26,653 bases of DNA from an uncultured Faecalibacterium sp. (GTDB lineage: Bacteria > Bacillota > Clostridia > Oscillospirales > Ruminococcaceae). Shown one piece after another: positions 1 through 9,223 of the stretch. Both the position numbers and the translations under genes were made by a program. Numbering within the stretch: the stretch's first letter is position 1; each line of letters opens with the position of its first letter. The notes below the pieces were generated by a model. The model had not been told where the DNA came from. It did not search any database and saw nothing but the letters and a program-made list of their open reading frames with translations. The DNA is taken from contig CAKTFD010000018.1 in assembly GCA_934553285.1 (NCBI GenBank), positions 1 through 26,653 on the forward strand, written 5' to 3'.

Positions 1-3000
1 GGGATGCCGGTGTATTCCTCAAAATACTTGTAGAAGGTGGGCATATCGTGGCCCAGTTCGTCCAGCTTGAGCAGGGTATCGTGCAGATACTTGAACTCGA
101 AGTGGGTGGTAAGCAGACCGCCCGCCACATCGTCCGCCGGGTGCTGGATGGGGCAGAAATCGTAGATCTCGTAGGTATCCGGCACCACCACCATGCCGCC
201 GGGGTGCTGGCCTGTGGTGCGTTTTACACCGGTGCAGCCCAGGGTCAGGCGGTTTTCCTCGGCGTGGTTCACCGTGCGCCCACGCTCATCCAGATACTTT
301 TTTACATAGCCGTAAGCGGTCTTATCCTGGATACCAGACACCGTGCCGGCCTTGAACACGTTGGCCTTGCCGAACAGCTCCTCGGTATAGCGGTGCACAT
401 TGGACTGGTACTCGCCCGAAAAGTTCAGGTCGATATCCGGTTCCTTATCGCCGTAAAAGCCCAGGAAGGTCTCAAACGGGATATCGTGGCCGTCCACCAG
501 CATACGGGTGCCGCAGTGGGGGCAGTTTTTATCCGGCAGGTCAAAGCCGTCGTCCACGCTGCCATCTGTGATGAACTCGCTGTACTTGCACTTGGGGCAG
601 CGGTAGTGGGGCGGCAGGCTGTTCACCTCCGAAATGCCGGAAAAGTGCGCCACAGCGGAGGAACCTACCGAGCCGCGGCTGCCCACCTGGTAGCCGCCCG
701 CATTGGAGTAGGCCACCAGTTTGACCGCGATGACATACAGCACCGCGTAGCCATGGCCGCAGATGGAATCCAGTTCCTTCTGCAGCCGCTTTTCCACGAT
801 CTCGGGCAGTGGGTCGCCGTAATCCCGCTTGGCGTGCTCCCAGGTGGCATCGCGCAGCTGCTGCTCCGCACCCTCGATGCTGGGCGGGTAGGTGCCCCGG
901 GGGATGGCGCGCACATTGTTATCGATCATGGCTGCGATCTTGCGGGGATTTTTTACCACGACCTCGTAGGCTTTTTCCTTGGGCAGATAGTAGAACTGTG
1001 CCAGCATATCCTGGGTGGTGCGGAAGAACAGCGGCGGCTGGTTGTCCGCATCCTTAAAGCCGTTGCCGGCCTGCAGCACGGCGCGGTAGACTGCATCCTC
1101 CGGCTCGGTAAAGTGTACGTCGCCGGTGGCGATGACCGGTTTGTGCAGGTCTTCGCCCAGTTTGATGACCGTGCGGTTGAAGTTTTTGATGTCCTCCTCG
1201 CTGTCCACCTTGCCGTCCCGCACCATATAGGCGTTGTTGCCCAGGGGCTGGATCTCCAGGATATCGTAGTAGGAGGCGATCTTTTTCAGTTCCTCATAGC
1301 TGGCACCATCCACGATGGCACGGTACAGCTCGCCTGCCTCGCAGGCGCTGGTAAGCAGCAGGCCATCCCGGTACTTGTTCAGCAGGCTGCGGGGCACGCG
1401 GGGCTTTTTGAAAAAGTAGTTGACATGCGCCTCGCTGACGATCTTGTACAGATTTTTCAGTCCCATCTGGTTCTTGACCAGAATGATGAGGTGGTAGTAT
1501 TTCTTTTTCAGCACCTCGCGGTTGCCGCCCAGGCCGGTGTTGATCTCGCTGACCGTGGTCACCTCTTTTTCCGCAAGGTCGGCCAGCATCACGCAGAAGA
1601 TGCGCCCCAGGGCAGCGGAGTCCTCGCAGGCGCGGTGCGCCTCGTAGGCAGGCAGTTCCAGATGCTTATTGATGGTGCCCTGCTTATAGTTGTGCAGGCC
1701 GGGGTACATGGTCTGCGCCATGGTCAGGGTATCGATATAGGTCGGCTCCAGCTTGATGCCGCTGCGTCTGGCTGCTGCCCGCAGAAAACGCATATCAAAG
1801 GCATGCACATTGTGCCCTACCAGAATGCGGCCGTCCGCAAATTTAAGGAAGGCTTCCAGCGCTTCTTTCTCGCTGGGGGCATCCGCCACCATCTCGTTGG
1901 TGATACCGGTCAGCTCGGTGATCCTGGGGGTGATGGGCTTGCCGGGCTTGACGAAGGTATCAAATTCCTCCACCACCTCGCCGTTGCGGATGATGACCGC
2001 ACCGATCTCGGTAAGGAACTCCACCCCGGGGTCAAGGCCGGTGGTCTCGGTATCGAACACGCAGAACTCGCCGTCCAGCGGCTGATCCTTTATGCCATAG
2101 ACGCAGGGTACCATATCGTCCACAAAATAGGCCTCGCACCCGTAGATGAGCTTGAAATCCGGGTCTTTTTTGTGGATATCATCCGCAGCCAGCATCGCCT
2201 CCGGGTAGCCCTGACACACGCCATGGTCGGTAATGGCAATGGCAGGGTGCCCCATGCGGTGTGCCAGCTTTACGATGCCGCCGGGGTCGCAGAATCCATC
2301 CATGCTGGACAGCTTGGTGTGCAGATGCAGCTCCACACGCTTGACCGGGGCGGTATCCTCCCGCTTTTTGCGCTCCACGATCAGCACATCGTAGGGGTAC
2401 ACGATGTAGTCGTGCTCATATTTATCGTAGGAGCAATCGCCGCGCACCACCACGGTGCTGCCCTTGCCGATGCTCTCCCACTTGGAGCAGTCCTCCCCTT
2501 CCTGCGCACGGATCTTAAGGTTGATGGAACCGGTATAATCGGTGATGGACACGGTATAGATCTTGCGGTAGTTGCCCTTGACCTCGGTAAAAAACACATC
2601 GCCCCAGATCATGCACTTGCCGCCCTCGCCGCCCAGGTCCTTGAGGGAGGTAAGGTTTTTGGGGGTGAACATCTTGCCATGGAAGATAGTGACCGGCTTA
2701 TCCGTAAGATCCAGGCCTTCCACCTTGATGGACGGTGCGGTGTTCTTTTTCTCAAACCGCACCACCGGCGGTGCGATCTTGCGCTCCAGTTTTTCCTCCA
2801 TCCGGTGCTGCTCGGCTTCGGTGACGGCGCTTTGCAGGGTCACCTTGGGGGCAACACCGGTATGCGCGGCGATGCACTGGGAGAGCAGCTGCTCAAAGCC
2901 CATCTCCTGCAAAAACTTGGTGCCGTGGCACACCCCCACCGTAATGTTCTGCCCGGTGATGGAAAGGCTGCTTTTGTCCAGAAAGCCGTTGATGGGCACG

Positions 3001-3290
3001 CCATCCCGCTTCATATCCTCCAGCAGTGCGCGCAGCGCGTTTTCGTCCAGCGTGGCATAGCCGAACAGATTTTTGATCTTCAGTTCAAAGCCCTCGTAGT
3101 CCGGCTGCAGCGAGGCCAGAAGGCGGGCGCAGAGGGTCCTGTCCAGCGGGGCGGCGCTGCGCAGGGTAAACTCGACCTGCCGCTCCTGCCGCAGCATCTG
3201 GGCATGCTCCACGATCACCTGCCCGAAGCAGGCCGCAAAATCCGGGTCCGCCATAAACTGCGGCCACAGCTGGGAAACAAGTGGTTTCAC
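1..3290 (-). CDS. polC: DNA polymerase III PolC-type alpha subunit, 3' part beyond window
   Basis: This is the replicative DNA polymerase of Firmicutes, with built-in proofreading exonuclease. About 1,096 N-terminal residues are visible and the frame stays open to base 1; complete PolC is about 1,440 aa. Domains in order are an N-terminal region and OB fold (to about residue 315), the first part of a split PHP domain with a LHLHTK motif (about 320), an inserted DEDD exonuclease starting at FDTETTGLDPG (about 412), the rest of PHP, a zinc-binding pair of CxxC motifs (about 898-930), and the palm motif PDIDLNFSG (about 950) with catalytic aspartates. The start is taken as GTG at 3290 because AAAGGAG lies 8 bases upstream. 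It is the last visible gene of the minus-strand run, behind a Fic gene and a hairpin. The long open frame on the opposite strand is its shadow. Confidence 0.97.
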   Translation of the reverse strand, partial: MKPLVSQLWPQFMADPDFAACFGQVIVEHAQMLRQERQVEFTLRSAAPLDRTLCARLLASLQPDYEGFELKIKNLFGYATLDENALRALLEDMKRDGVPINGFLDKSSLSITGQNITVGVCHGTKFLQEMGFEQLLSQCIAAHTGVAPKVTLQSAVTEAEQHRMEEKLERKIAPPVVRFEKKNTAPSIKVEGLDLTDKPVTIFHGKMFTPKNLTSLKDLGGEGGKCMIWGDVFFTEVKGNYRKIYTVSITDYTGSINLKIRAQEGEDCSKWESIGKGSTVVVRGDCSYDKYEHDYIVYPYDVLIVERKKREDTAPVKRVELHLHTKLSSMDGFCDPGGIVKLAHRMGHPAIAITDHGVCQGYPEAMLAADDIHKKDPDFKLIYGCEAYFVDDMVPCVYGIKDQPLDGEFCVFDTETTGLDPGVEFLTEIGAVIIRNGEVVEEFDTFVKPGKPITPRITELTGITNEMVADAPSEKEALEAFLKFADGRILVGHNVHAFDMRFLRAAARRSGIKLEPTYIDTLTMAQTMYPGLHNYKQGTINKHLELPAYEAHRACEDSAALGRIFCVMLADLAEKEVTTVSEINTGLGGNREVLKKKYYHLIILVKNQMGLKNLYKIVSEAHVNYFFKKPRVPRSLLNKYRDGLLLTSACEAGELYRAIVDGASYEELKKIASYYDILEIQPLGNNAYMVRDGKVDSEEDIKNFNRTVIKLGEDLHKPVIATGDVHFTEPEDAVYRAVLQAGNGFKDADNQPPLFFRTTQDMLAQFYYLPKEKAYEVVVKNPRKIAAMIDNNVRAIPRGTYPPSIEGAEQQLRDATWEHAKRDYGDPLPEIVEKRLQKELDSICGHGYAVLYVIAVKLVAYSNAGGYQVGSRGSVGSSAVAHFSGISEVNSLPPHYRCPKCKYSEFITDGSVDDGFDLPDKNCPHCGTRMLVDGHDIPFETFLGFYGDKEPDIDLNFSGEYQSNVHRYTEELFGKANVFKAGTVSGIQDKTAYGYVKKYLDERGRTVNHAEENRLTLGCTGVKRTTGQHPGGMVVVPDTYEIYDFCPIQHPADDVAGGLLTTHFEFKYLHDTLLKLDELGHDMPTFYKYFEEYTGI

Positions 3291-3329
3291 AAATGGTACT
3301 CCTTTTTGGTGGGTTCTTTACAGCACAAA

Positions 3330-3359
3330 CTGCCGCACCCGTTTTTGCGGGTGTGGCAG
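3330..3359 (-). terminator. Hairpin between Fic gene and polC
   Basis: A 12-bp stem, CTGCCGCACCCG paired with CGGGTGTGGCAG with one G-T pair, encloses a six-base loop. On the minus strand it is followed by TTTGT, a weak U-tract. It probably attenuates transcription from the upstream operon before polC. Confidence 0.6.
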
Positions 3360-3375
3360 CAGTAAAAGGTTTGTG

Positions 3376-3990
3376 TCAGTCCGGGGCAAGGGTCTCCGTT
3401 TTAAAGACCTGATAGCCCTCATAATGGTAGCTTGCGTCAATGCCCTTCATATACACTTCGCGGTCGTTGATCCGATCCGTCAGTGCCGCGCGCAGCAGGG
3501 TCTTGATCTCCAGATCTCTGATGGGGCTGCGCTCCATGGCAAAAAGATAATCCTCCTTGTCCACGCGGCTCCAGTCCACCACCTGATGCAGCTCCTTTTT
3601 CAGGATGCAGTCCAGCCAGATGCGGGTACTGCGGCCATTGCCCTCCCGGAAGGGGTGGGCAACGTTCATTTCCACGTACTTTTCAATGATCTGGTCAAAG
3701 GTAGCCTGCGGCATGGCATCGATGCCCTCCAGCGCCGCGTGCAGGTAAATGACCGGCGCAAACCGGAAATTGCCCTTGGCGATGTTTACTGTGCGCAGCT
3801 GCCCGGCAAAATCGTAGATCTCCCCGAACAGATACGCATGGATCTTTGCAAGCCCTGCAAAAGTGCCTACCGGAAAGGCATCCAGCAGGCCTGTATCGTA
3901 CAGTGCCAGTGCCTTCTGCTTGCTCAGCTTTTCCTCTGCGCGGGCAAGGGCGGCCTCATCGGTCAGCCCCAGTTTGTTTTGCAGTGCCAT
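3376..3990 (-). CDS. Fic-domain protein (putative AMP transferase)
   Basis: Fic proteins usually transfer AMP from ATP to a hydroxyl side chain of a target protein. This 204-aa protein carries the complete core motif HPFREGNGRSTR at residues 112-123, with catalytic His112, the acidic Mg-binding Glu, and the GNGR phosphate-binding loop. The TVNIAKGNFRF segment (68-77) matches the target-binding flap. No clear inhibitory [S/T]xxxE[G/N] helix was recognised, and no separate antitoxin ORF lies beside it. It starts 14 bp after ispG with a GGGAG ribosome site, so it is probably cotranscribed with the isoprenoid genes. Its target cannot be told from sequence; housekeeping or toxin-like roles are both possible. 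Confidence 0.9.
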   Translation of the reverse strand: MALQNKLGLTDEAALARAEEKLSKQKALALYDTGLLDAFPVGTFAGLAKIHAYLFGEIYDFAGQLRTVNIAKGNFRFAPVIYLHAALEGIDAMPQATFDQIIEKYVEMNVAHPFREGNGRSTRIWLDCILKKELHQVVDWSRVDKEDYLFAMERSPIRDLEIKTLLRAALTDRINDREVYMKGIDASYHYEGYQVFKTETLAPD

Positions 3991-4004
3991 AAAACGCTCC
4001 CGTC

Positions 4005-5051
4005 TTACAGTTTATAGATCTCGTCCATGAACTGGTCCAGGATATTATCCCCTGTCAGCTTTTTGATGGGCTGGCCGTGGATGAACAGCACCGCCTCGCC
4101 CTTGCCGCCGGCAATGCCGATATCGGCTTCGCGGGCCTCGCCGGGGCCGTTGACAACGCAGCCCATCACGGCCACCTTGATGGATTTTTTATAGCCCTGC
4201 AGCCGTTTTTCCACCTCGTTGGCGATCTCGGTGCAGGGGTACTGGGTGCGGCCGCAGGTGGGGCAGGTGATGACTTCTGGCCCGGCAACGGGGAAGCCCA
4301 CTGCGCGCAGGATGTTGAAGCCCGCTTCCACTTCCTTTTCCGGCTCCGCAGCCAGCGACACACGGATGGTATCGCCGATGCCCTCCAGCAGCATCCCGCC
4401 GATGCCCATACCGCTCTTGAGCAGGCCCATCTGGTAGGTGCCGGCCTCGGTCACGCCCACATGGAGGGGGTAATCGGTAACGGCGCTCAGCTGGCGGTAG
4501 GCCTCCATCATGCGGGGCACGTTGGAGTTTTTGATGGAGATGACGATATTATTGAAATCGAATTTTTCCAGCAGCCGCACATGATACAGTGCGCTTTCCA
4601 CCATAGCTTCCGGGGTGGGGGCACCGTACTGCGCCAGGATGTGTTTTTCCAGGCTGCCGCCGTTTACACCGATGCGGATGGGGATATTTTTCTGCTGGCA
4701 GGCATCCACCACCGCCTTGACCCGGTCGTCATCGCCGATGTTGCCCGGATTGATGCGGATCTTATCCACGCCCACATCTGCACAGGCCAGCGCCGCCTTA
4801 TAGTCAAAGTGGATATCCGCCACGATGGGGATGTTTACCGCATTTTTGACGGCCTCGATGCACTTTGCGTCTGCCGGGCTGGGGCAGGTCACCCGCAGGA
4901 TCTGGCAGCCCGCTGCCTCGCAGCGCTTTGCCTGCGCCACATTGCCTGCAATGTCCTCCACAGGCACATTGAGCATGGTCTGCACCGCAATGGGATGGTT
5001 GCCGCCAATGGTCACATTGCCGATCTTCACTTCGCGTTTTTTCTGCCGCAT
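4005..5051 (-). CDS. ispG: 4-hydroxy-3-methylbut-2-enyl diphosphate synthase (flavodoxin/ferredoxin)
   Basis: IspG (GcpE) reduces methylerythritol cyclodiphosphate to HMBPP, the penultimate step of the MEP isoprenoid pathway. The protein is 348 aa, the short bacterial form. The N-terminal TIM-barrel part has the family signatures VQTMLN and RINPGNIG. The C-terminal part has the 4Fe-4S ligands in CPTCGRT and CVVNGPGEA. Start ATG at 5051 follows AAAGGGG. It sits 17 bp after rseP, and dxr of the same pathway is two genes upstream. Confidence 0.97.
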   Translation of the reverse strand: MRQKKREVKIGNVTIGGNHPIAVQTMLNVPVEDIAGNVAQAKRCEAAGCQILRVTCPSPADAKCIEAVKNAVNIPIVADIHFDYKAALACADVGVDKIRINPGNIGDDDRVKAVVDACQQKNIPIRIGVNGGSLEKHILAQYGAPTPEAMVESALYHVRLLEKFDFNNIVISIKNSNVPRMMEAYRQLSAVTDYPLHVGVTEAGTYQMGLLKSGMGIGGMLLEGIGDTIRVSLAAEPEKEVEAGFNILRAVGFPVAGPEVITCPTCGRTQYPCTEIANEVEKRLQGYKKSIKVAVMGCVVNGPGEAREADIGIAGGKGEAVLFIHGQPIKKLTGDNILDQFMDEIYKL

Positions 5052-5068
5052 AAGGGTTCCCCTTTCTT

Positions 5069-6181
5069 TCAGAACGCTCCGGTGATGAGCCGGAGGATAT
5101 CGTTATAGGTCGCAAAAAGCATCAGCCCGAACAGCAGCCCAAAGGCTGCAATGGTCAGGACGCTTTGCAGTTTTTCCGGCACAGCATGGCCGGTAATGCC
5201 TTCGATGACCAGAAATACCACCTTGCCGCCATCCAGCGCCGGGAATGGCAAAAGGTTAAAGATGCCAAGGTTGATGGTGATCAGTGCCAGCAGCTCCAGC
5301 AGATCCTGCCAGCCATAGCTGGCTGCCTGGCCGATGGCCGTTACGATGCCCACCGGGCCGGAGAGGTTGTTGATGCTCTCCCGCCCGCGCAGCAGGTCGG
5401 TGAGGGAGGTGAACACGATGCGGCCATAGTACAGCACACTGCAGCCGGCCTCCCGCAGCACATTGCCGGGCGTTTTTTCCAGCCCATAGACCGTAAAGCC
5501 GATGGACATATGGGTCTGGCCCGCTGCATCCTGCCAGGTATCGAACTGTACATCCGGCAGATCGACCTTTTTGCCATCGCGCAGGACGGTAAAATCTGCG
5601 CGATAGGCCTCGGTGCGCACCAGTTCGTACAGGATATCGTTGGCCACAAAGCAGCGGCGGCCATTTACCGCCAGCACCTGGTCGCCGGCCTGCAGGCCGG
5701 TCTGGCCGCAGAGGGCATTTTCCTCGATGGCGTAGATGGTCTTACTGGTGATCGGCTCGTTCTGGGCTGCGATCAGGATCAGCAGCACCACAAAGCCCAG
5801 CACAAAGTTCATAACGGCACCCGCTACCATTACCAGTGCCCTCTGCCACACCGGTGCCTCGTTCAGGGGGATACCGGCAGGCTGCGCAGCTGGCGCGGCT
5901 TCGGGTACGGTGAGTTCCTGCGCCGTACGGGCGTTTTCCGCCTGCTGGCTCTCGGGGCTTTCCTCCCCTTCCAGCGCCACAAAGCCGCCTACGGGCAGTG
6001 CGCGCAGGCTGTACTGTGTGCCGTTATGGTTCTTTTTCCAGAGCACCGGCCCCATACCGATGGAAAACTCGTTGACCTGGATGCCGCAGAGCTTTGCCAC
6101 CGCAAAATGCCCGAACTCATGGATGGCGATCACCGCGCTGAACACGAACAGTGCGGCAAGGATCGTGATAAATACTGACAT
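5069..6181 (-). CDS. rseP: Site-2 intramembrane zinc metalloprotease (RseP/RasP family)
   Basis: This membrane protease cleaves transmembrane substrates such as anti-sigma factors and leftover signal peptides. The 370-aa protein opens with a hydrophobic helix holding the zinc motif HEFGH (residues 21-25). A variable charged insert follows near 70-100, then a transmembrane helix and a PDZ domain (about 150-225). The second active-site motif, FPALDGGK, is near residue 310, before C-terminal membrane helices. Start ATG 6181 is preceded by AGGAG. Its place between dxr and ispG is the common clostridial order. The local substrate is unknown. Confidence 0.95.
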   Translation of the reverse strand: MSVFITILAALFVFSAVIAIHEFGHFAVAKLCGIQVNEFSIGMGPVLWKKNHNGTQYSLRALPVGGFVALEGEESPESQQAENARTAQELTVPEAAPAAQPAGIPLNEAPVWQRALVMVAGAVMNFVLGFVVLLILIAAQNEPITSKTIYAIEENALCGQTGLQAGDQVLAVNGRRCFVANDILYELVRTEAYRADFTVLRDGKKVDLPDVQFDTWQDAAGQTHMSIGFTVYGLEKTPGNVLREAGCSVLYYGRIVFTSLTDLLRGRESINNLSGPVGIVTAIGQAASYGWQDLLELLALITINLGIFNLLPFPALDGGKVVFLVIEGITGHAVPEKLQSVLTIAAFGLLFGLMLFATYNDILRLITGAF

Positions 6182-6248
6182 TCGTTCTCCTATAGCGCCC
6201 CGGCAGCATTACAAAAACAGCGCCGATGCGTATATTGCTGATAGATCG

Positions 6249-7400
6249 TTACAGGTGTGCCTGCACAAATGCGCGCGCCATGCGATCGCACTCGTACACA
6301 TCGGCCAGGGTATAATCGCCGCCAAAGCTGTCGCTGTCCACAACGGCTTCCACCAGACGGCCGATATCCAAAAAGCCGATCTTATCCTCCAAAAAGAGCT
6401 TAACGGCTTCTTCGTTGGCACCGTTGGCGGCGCAGGGGCCAAGCCCGCCCTTGCGGATGGCCTTTTTGCAGGCAGCCAGGCAGCGGAAGGTCTCCTCGTC
6501 CGCCACATCGAAGGTAAGCAGTTTCAGGGCGGCAAAATCCAGCTCCGGCACCACGCCCGGCACCCGCTTGGGGTAGGTCAGGGCGTACTGGATGGGGATG
6601 CGCATATCCGGCACGCCCAGCTGCGCAATGACTGAATTATCGCTGAACTGCACTGCCGAGTGCACGATGCTCTGGCGCTGCACCACGATCTGGATCTTTT
6701 CCGGCGGCAGACCGAACAGCCACACTGCCTCGATCAGCTCCAGGCCCTTATTCATCAGGGTGGCGGAATCGATGGTGATCTTAGCGCCCATGTTCCAGTT
6801 GGGATGCTTGAGGGCATCAGCGCGGGTCTTGCCGCGCAGCTGCTCGGTGGTCATGCCGAAGAACGGCCCGCCGGAAGCTGTGAGCAGGATCTTGGTCAGG
6901 CTGGGAGCGCTCTCCTTATCCTGCAGGCACTGGAAGATAGCAGAGTGCTCACTGTCCACCGGCAGCAGCTGCACACCGTGCTTTGCCACAGCCTGGGTGA
7001 CCAGATGGCCGCCGGTGACAAGGCTCTCCTTGTTAGCCAGTGCCAGGTCGTGGCCGCTCTCGATGGCGCACAGGCTGGCACCAAGGCCCGCGATGCCCAC
7101 CACACTGTTCAGCACCACATCGGGGCCGTCCAGTGCAGCCAGCTCTTTCAGCCCTTCCGGGCCGGTAAGCAGCCGGGGTGCTCCTGCGCGGCCTGCCAGC
7201 GCGGCATCCAGCTTTGCAGCAGCGTCCGGATCGGTCATACAGACATATTCCGGATGAAATTCATCGATCTGCTGCAGGATCTTATCCACATGGCTGTGGG
7301 CCGAAAGGCCGAACACTTTGTAGCCCTGGGCGCGGATCACATCCAGGCTCTGGGTGCCGATGGAACCGGTAGAACCCAGCAGCGTGATTTTTTTAGACAT
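6249..7400 (-). CDS. dxr: 1-deoxy-D-xylulose 5-phosphate reductoisomerase
   Basis: Dxr converts DXP to 2-C-methyl-D-erythritol 4-phosphate with NADPH, the committed step of the MEP pathway. The 383-aa product starts MSKKITLLGSTGSIG, the Rossmann NADPH loop. It also has the metal and substrate motifs ANKESLVTGG, DSEHSAIFQ and IDSATLMNKGLE. ATG 7400 is chosen over the upstream in-frame start at 7433 because GGAGG lies just before 7400 and the nucleotide-binding motif then sits at the normal distance. It is 25 bp after cdsA. Confidence 0.97.
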   Translation of the reverse strand: MSKKITLLGSTGSIGTQSLDVIRAQGYKVFGLSAHSHVDKILQQIDEFHPEYVCMTDPDAAAKLDAALAGRAGAPRLLTGPEGLKELAALDGPDVVLNSVVGIAGLGASLCAIESGHDLALANKESLVTGGHLVTQAVAKHGVQLLPVDSEHSAIFQCLQDKESAPSLTKILLTASGGPFFGMTTEQLRGKTRADALKHPNWNMGAKITIDSATLMNKGLELIEAVWLFGLPPEKIQIVVQRQSIVHSAVQFSDNSVIAQLGVPDMRIPIQYALTYPKRVPGVVPELDFAALKLLTFDVADEETFRCLAACKKAIRKGGLGPCAANGANEEAVKLFLEDKIGFLDIGRLVEAVVDSDSFGGDYTLADVYECDRMARAFVQAHL

Positions 7401-7425
7401 AAAAGTTTTCCTCCACTTGTCAGAC

Positions 7426-8286
7426 TCAGACATAGAACACAGCCGTGATCACCATGGTCACGAAGGGAGCAATGAACATGACACTGTCGAACCGGTCCAG
7501 GATACCGCCGTGGCCCGGGAAGATGGTGCCATAATCCTTGATGCCGCACTGGCGCTTGACCACGCTGGCAAACAGGTCGCCATAGATGCCCAGCACCGCT
7601 GCGATGCAGCCCAGCAGGGCGATGATGACATACATCGAAACGCCGATATTGGTACGGGTGAAAGCCTCCATCCGGTCTGCTGCCATGGAGTAGATCAGGG
7701 TAGCCACCACGCCGAACGCCATAGTGCCCAGCACGCCGCCGATCGCGCCTTCCACCGTTTTTTTGGGGCTGACCACCGGGCACAGCTTGTGCTTGCCAAA
7801 AGCGCGGCCCGCAAAGTAGGCGCAGGTATCGCCGCCCCAGGCAAAGCACAGGATAAGCAGGATAAAGAAGATAGCATCATAGCCGTATTTTTCCACCGGC
7901 AGACGCTCCTTGAGCTGGATAAAGGAATAGAAACAGAAGATCACGATGCCCGAAAACACCAGCAGACCGCTGGCCTTCTGGTAGCTGATGGTGCCATTGC
8001 GCACCACCAGATAGATGGCGTAAAAGGTTACCAGCACAAAAGACACCGGCATCACCAGCTTCCGCATAGCACTGTAGGTGGAAAGCATGACCAGCAGTGT
8101 ATAGGGTACCAGCGCCGCATACATGAGCCAATCCTGCTTTTCAAAGCCGAGGGCGCTGTAGATCTCGTGGATAGCGATCAGGGTGATGGCTGCGATCACC
8201 AGGTTGAACACCATGGTATTAAAGGTGAACATTACACCGATGAGCACAAGGATGCCCACGATTGCAGTAATAACGCGCGTTTTCAT
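7426..8286 (-). CDS. cdsA: Phosphatidate cytidylyltransferase (CDP-diglyceride synthase)
   Basis: CdsA makes CDP-diacylglycerol from phosphatidic acid and CTP in the membrane, the branch point of phospholipid synthesis. The 286-aa protein consists mostly of transmembrane helices. It ends with the family signature region KRQCGIKDYGTIFPGHGG followed by LDRFDS, which carries conserved acidic and basic residues. ATG 8286 is preceded by GGAG. The longer reading to 8397 would add a non-hydrophobic GC-rich leader and is not favoured. It lies between uppS and dxr. Confidence 0.95.
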   Translation of the reverse strand: MKTRVITAIVGILVLIGVMFTFNTMVFNLVIAAITLIAIHEIYSALGFEKQDWLMYAALVPYTLLVMLSTYSAMRKLVMPVSFVLVTFYAIYLVVRNGTISYQKASGLLVFSGIVIFCFYSFIQLKERLPVEKYGYDAIFFILLILCFAWGGDTCAYFAGRAFGKHKLCPVVSPKKTVEGAIGGVLGTMAFGVVATLIYSMAADRMEAFTRTNIGVSMYVIIALLGCIAAVLGIYGDLFASVVKRQCGIKDYGTIFPGHGGILDRFDSVMFIAPFVTMVITAVFYV

Positions 8287-8414
8287 AGGTTTTGATCTCC
8301 TTTGTTCTTCCGGCAGCAGCCCCCTTGCGGGGTGCCGCATCCGACCCGAGGAAGTACCGGGTCTGCCGGGTCTGCACCCTGAGTGCAGGGTTTGCATTAC
8401 GGGCAGCGGCCCGC
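8287..8414 (-). other. Structured GC-rich spacer between uppS and cdsA
   Basis: This 128-bp spacer is unusually long for the operon. It contains several short stems, the clearest being ACCCTG-agtg-CAGGGT at 8376-8391, plus a CCCC/GGGG pairing near 8330-8345. None has a U-tract. It could stabilise or process the message; nothing coding was seen. Confidence 0.4.
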
Positions 8415-9128
8415 TCAGATACCGCCAAAGCGGCGGCTACGGTGGTTGAACTCTTCAATGGCGGTGTCCAGATCGGCACGGGTAAAGTCCGGCCAGAGCA
8501 CATCCATCTCCACCAGCTCCGCATAGGCCGCCTGCCAGAGCATAAAGTTAGACAGGCGCTTTTCTCCGCTGGGACGCAGGATAAAGTCCGGGTCTTTCTG
8601 CCCGGCGGTGTACATGGCATCGCTCATCATCTGCTCATCGATCTCCTCCGGGCGGATCTCGCCTGCAGCAGCCTTTGCGGCCAGCTGCTGCGCGGCCCGC
8701 ACGATCTCCGGGCGGCCGCCGTAGTTGATGGCGATGTTCAGGGTCATGCCGGTCTTGTGGGCAGAGTCCTCCTCCAGCTCGTTCATCATCTTCTGGAGCT
8801 TGGGGTCCAGCGCGGTGCGGTCGCCCAGGAACTTGATGCGGATATTGCGGTTTTTGTAGTCAAAGCCTTCGATAAGATACTGGCCGAACAGTTTCATGAT
8901 CGCCCCCACTTCTTCCAGCGGGCGCTTCCAGTTCTCGGTAGAAAAGGCATAAAAATACACCGATGCTACGCCAAGTTCATCGCAGTAGTTTGCGATATCC
9001 TTAAAGACCGCCGCGCCTTTTTTATGGCCTGCGGTACGGGGCAGGCCGCGGTTTTTCGCCCAGCGGCCGTTGCCATCCATAATAATGCCGATGGAAAGAC
9101 CCTCGGCAAATTCCTTGGGGTGTGCCAT
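8415..9128 (-). CDS. uppS: Isoprenyl transferase (undecaprenyl diphosphate synthase)
   Basis: UppS adds isopentenyl units in cis to farnesyl diphosphate to make the C55 lipid carrier for cell-wall synthesis. The 237-aa product has the catalytic loop IIMDGNGRWA with Asp18, the motif FSTENWKRP, and the C-terminal signature LRPSGEKRLSNF. ATG 9128 is used because CAGGAGG precedes it; upstream in-frame codons to 9194 lack a ribosome site. It consumes the isoprenoid made by dxr and ispG in the same operon. Confidence 0.97.
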   Translation of the reverse strand: MAHPKEFAEGLSIGIIMDGNGRWAKNRGLPRTAGHKKGAAVFKDIANYCDELGVASVYFYAFSTENWKRPLEEVGAIMKLFGQYLIEGFDYKNRNIRIKFLGDRTALDPKLQKMMNELEEDSAHKTGMTLNIAINYGGRPEIVRAAQQLAAKAAAGEIRPEEIDEQMMSDAMYTAGQKDPDFILRPSGEKRLSNFMLWQAAYAELVEMDVLWPDFTRADLDTAIEEFNHRSRRFGGI

Positions 9129-9223
9129 TTGTTCCTCCTGGCAGCATGGCTGCCTTGCAAAAAGTGCCGCGCACCTTCCACCAGCGCACGGCACCTCCCA
9201 GTTGTGTATTTGCGTGCAGTGGA

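Noticed and set aside
48..3365. 1,105-codon open frame on the plus strand
   Set aside because: It is the antisense shadow of polC. The minus strand shows PHP, exonuclease and palm motifs, while the plus frame has no domain and His/Gly-rich composition typical of GC-rich antisense.
4077..6635. Other long plus-strand frames opposite ispG and rseP
   Set aside because: They lie antisense to clear enzymes and show no ribosome sites or recognisable motifs.
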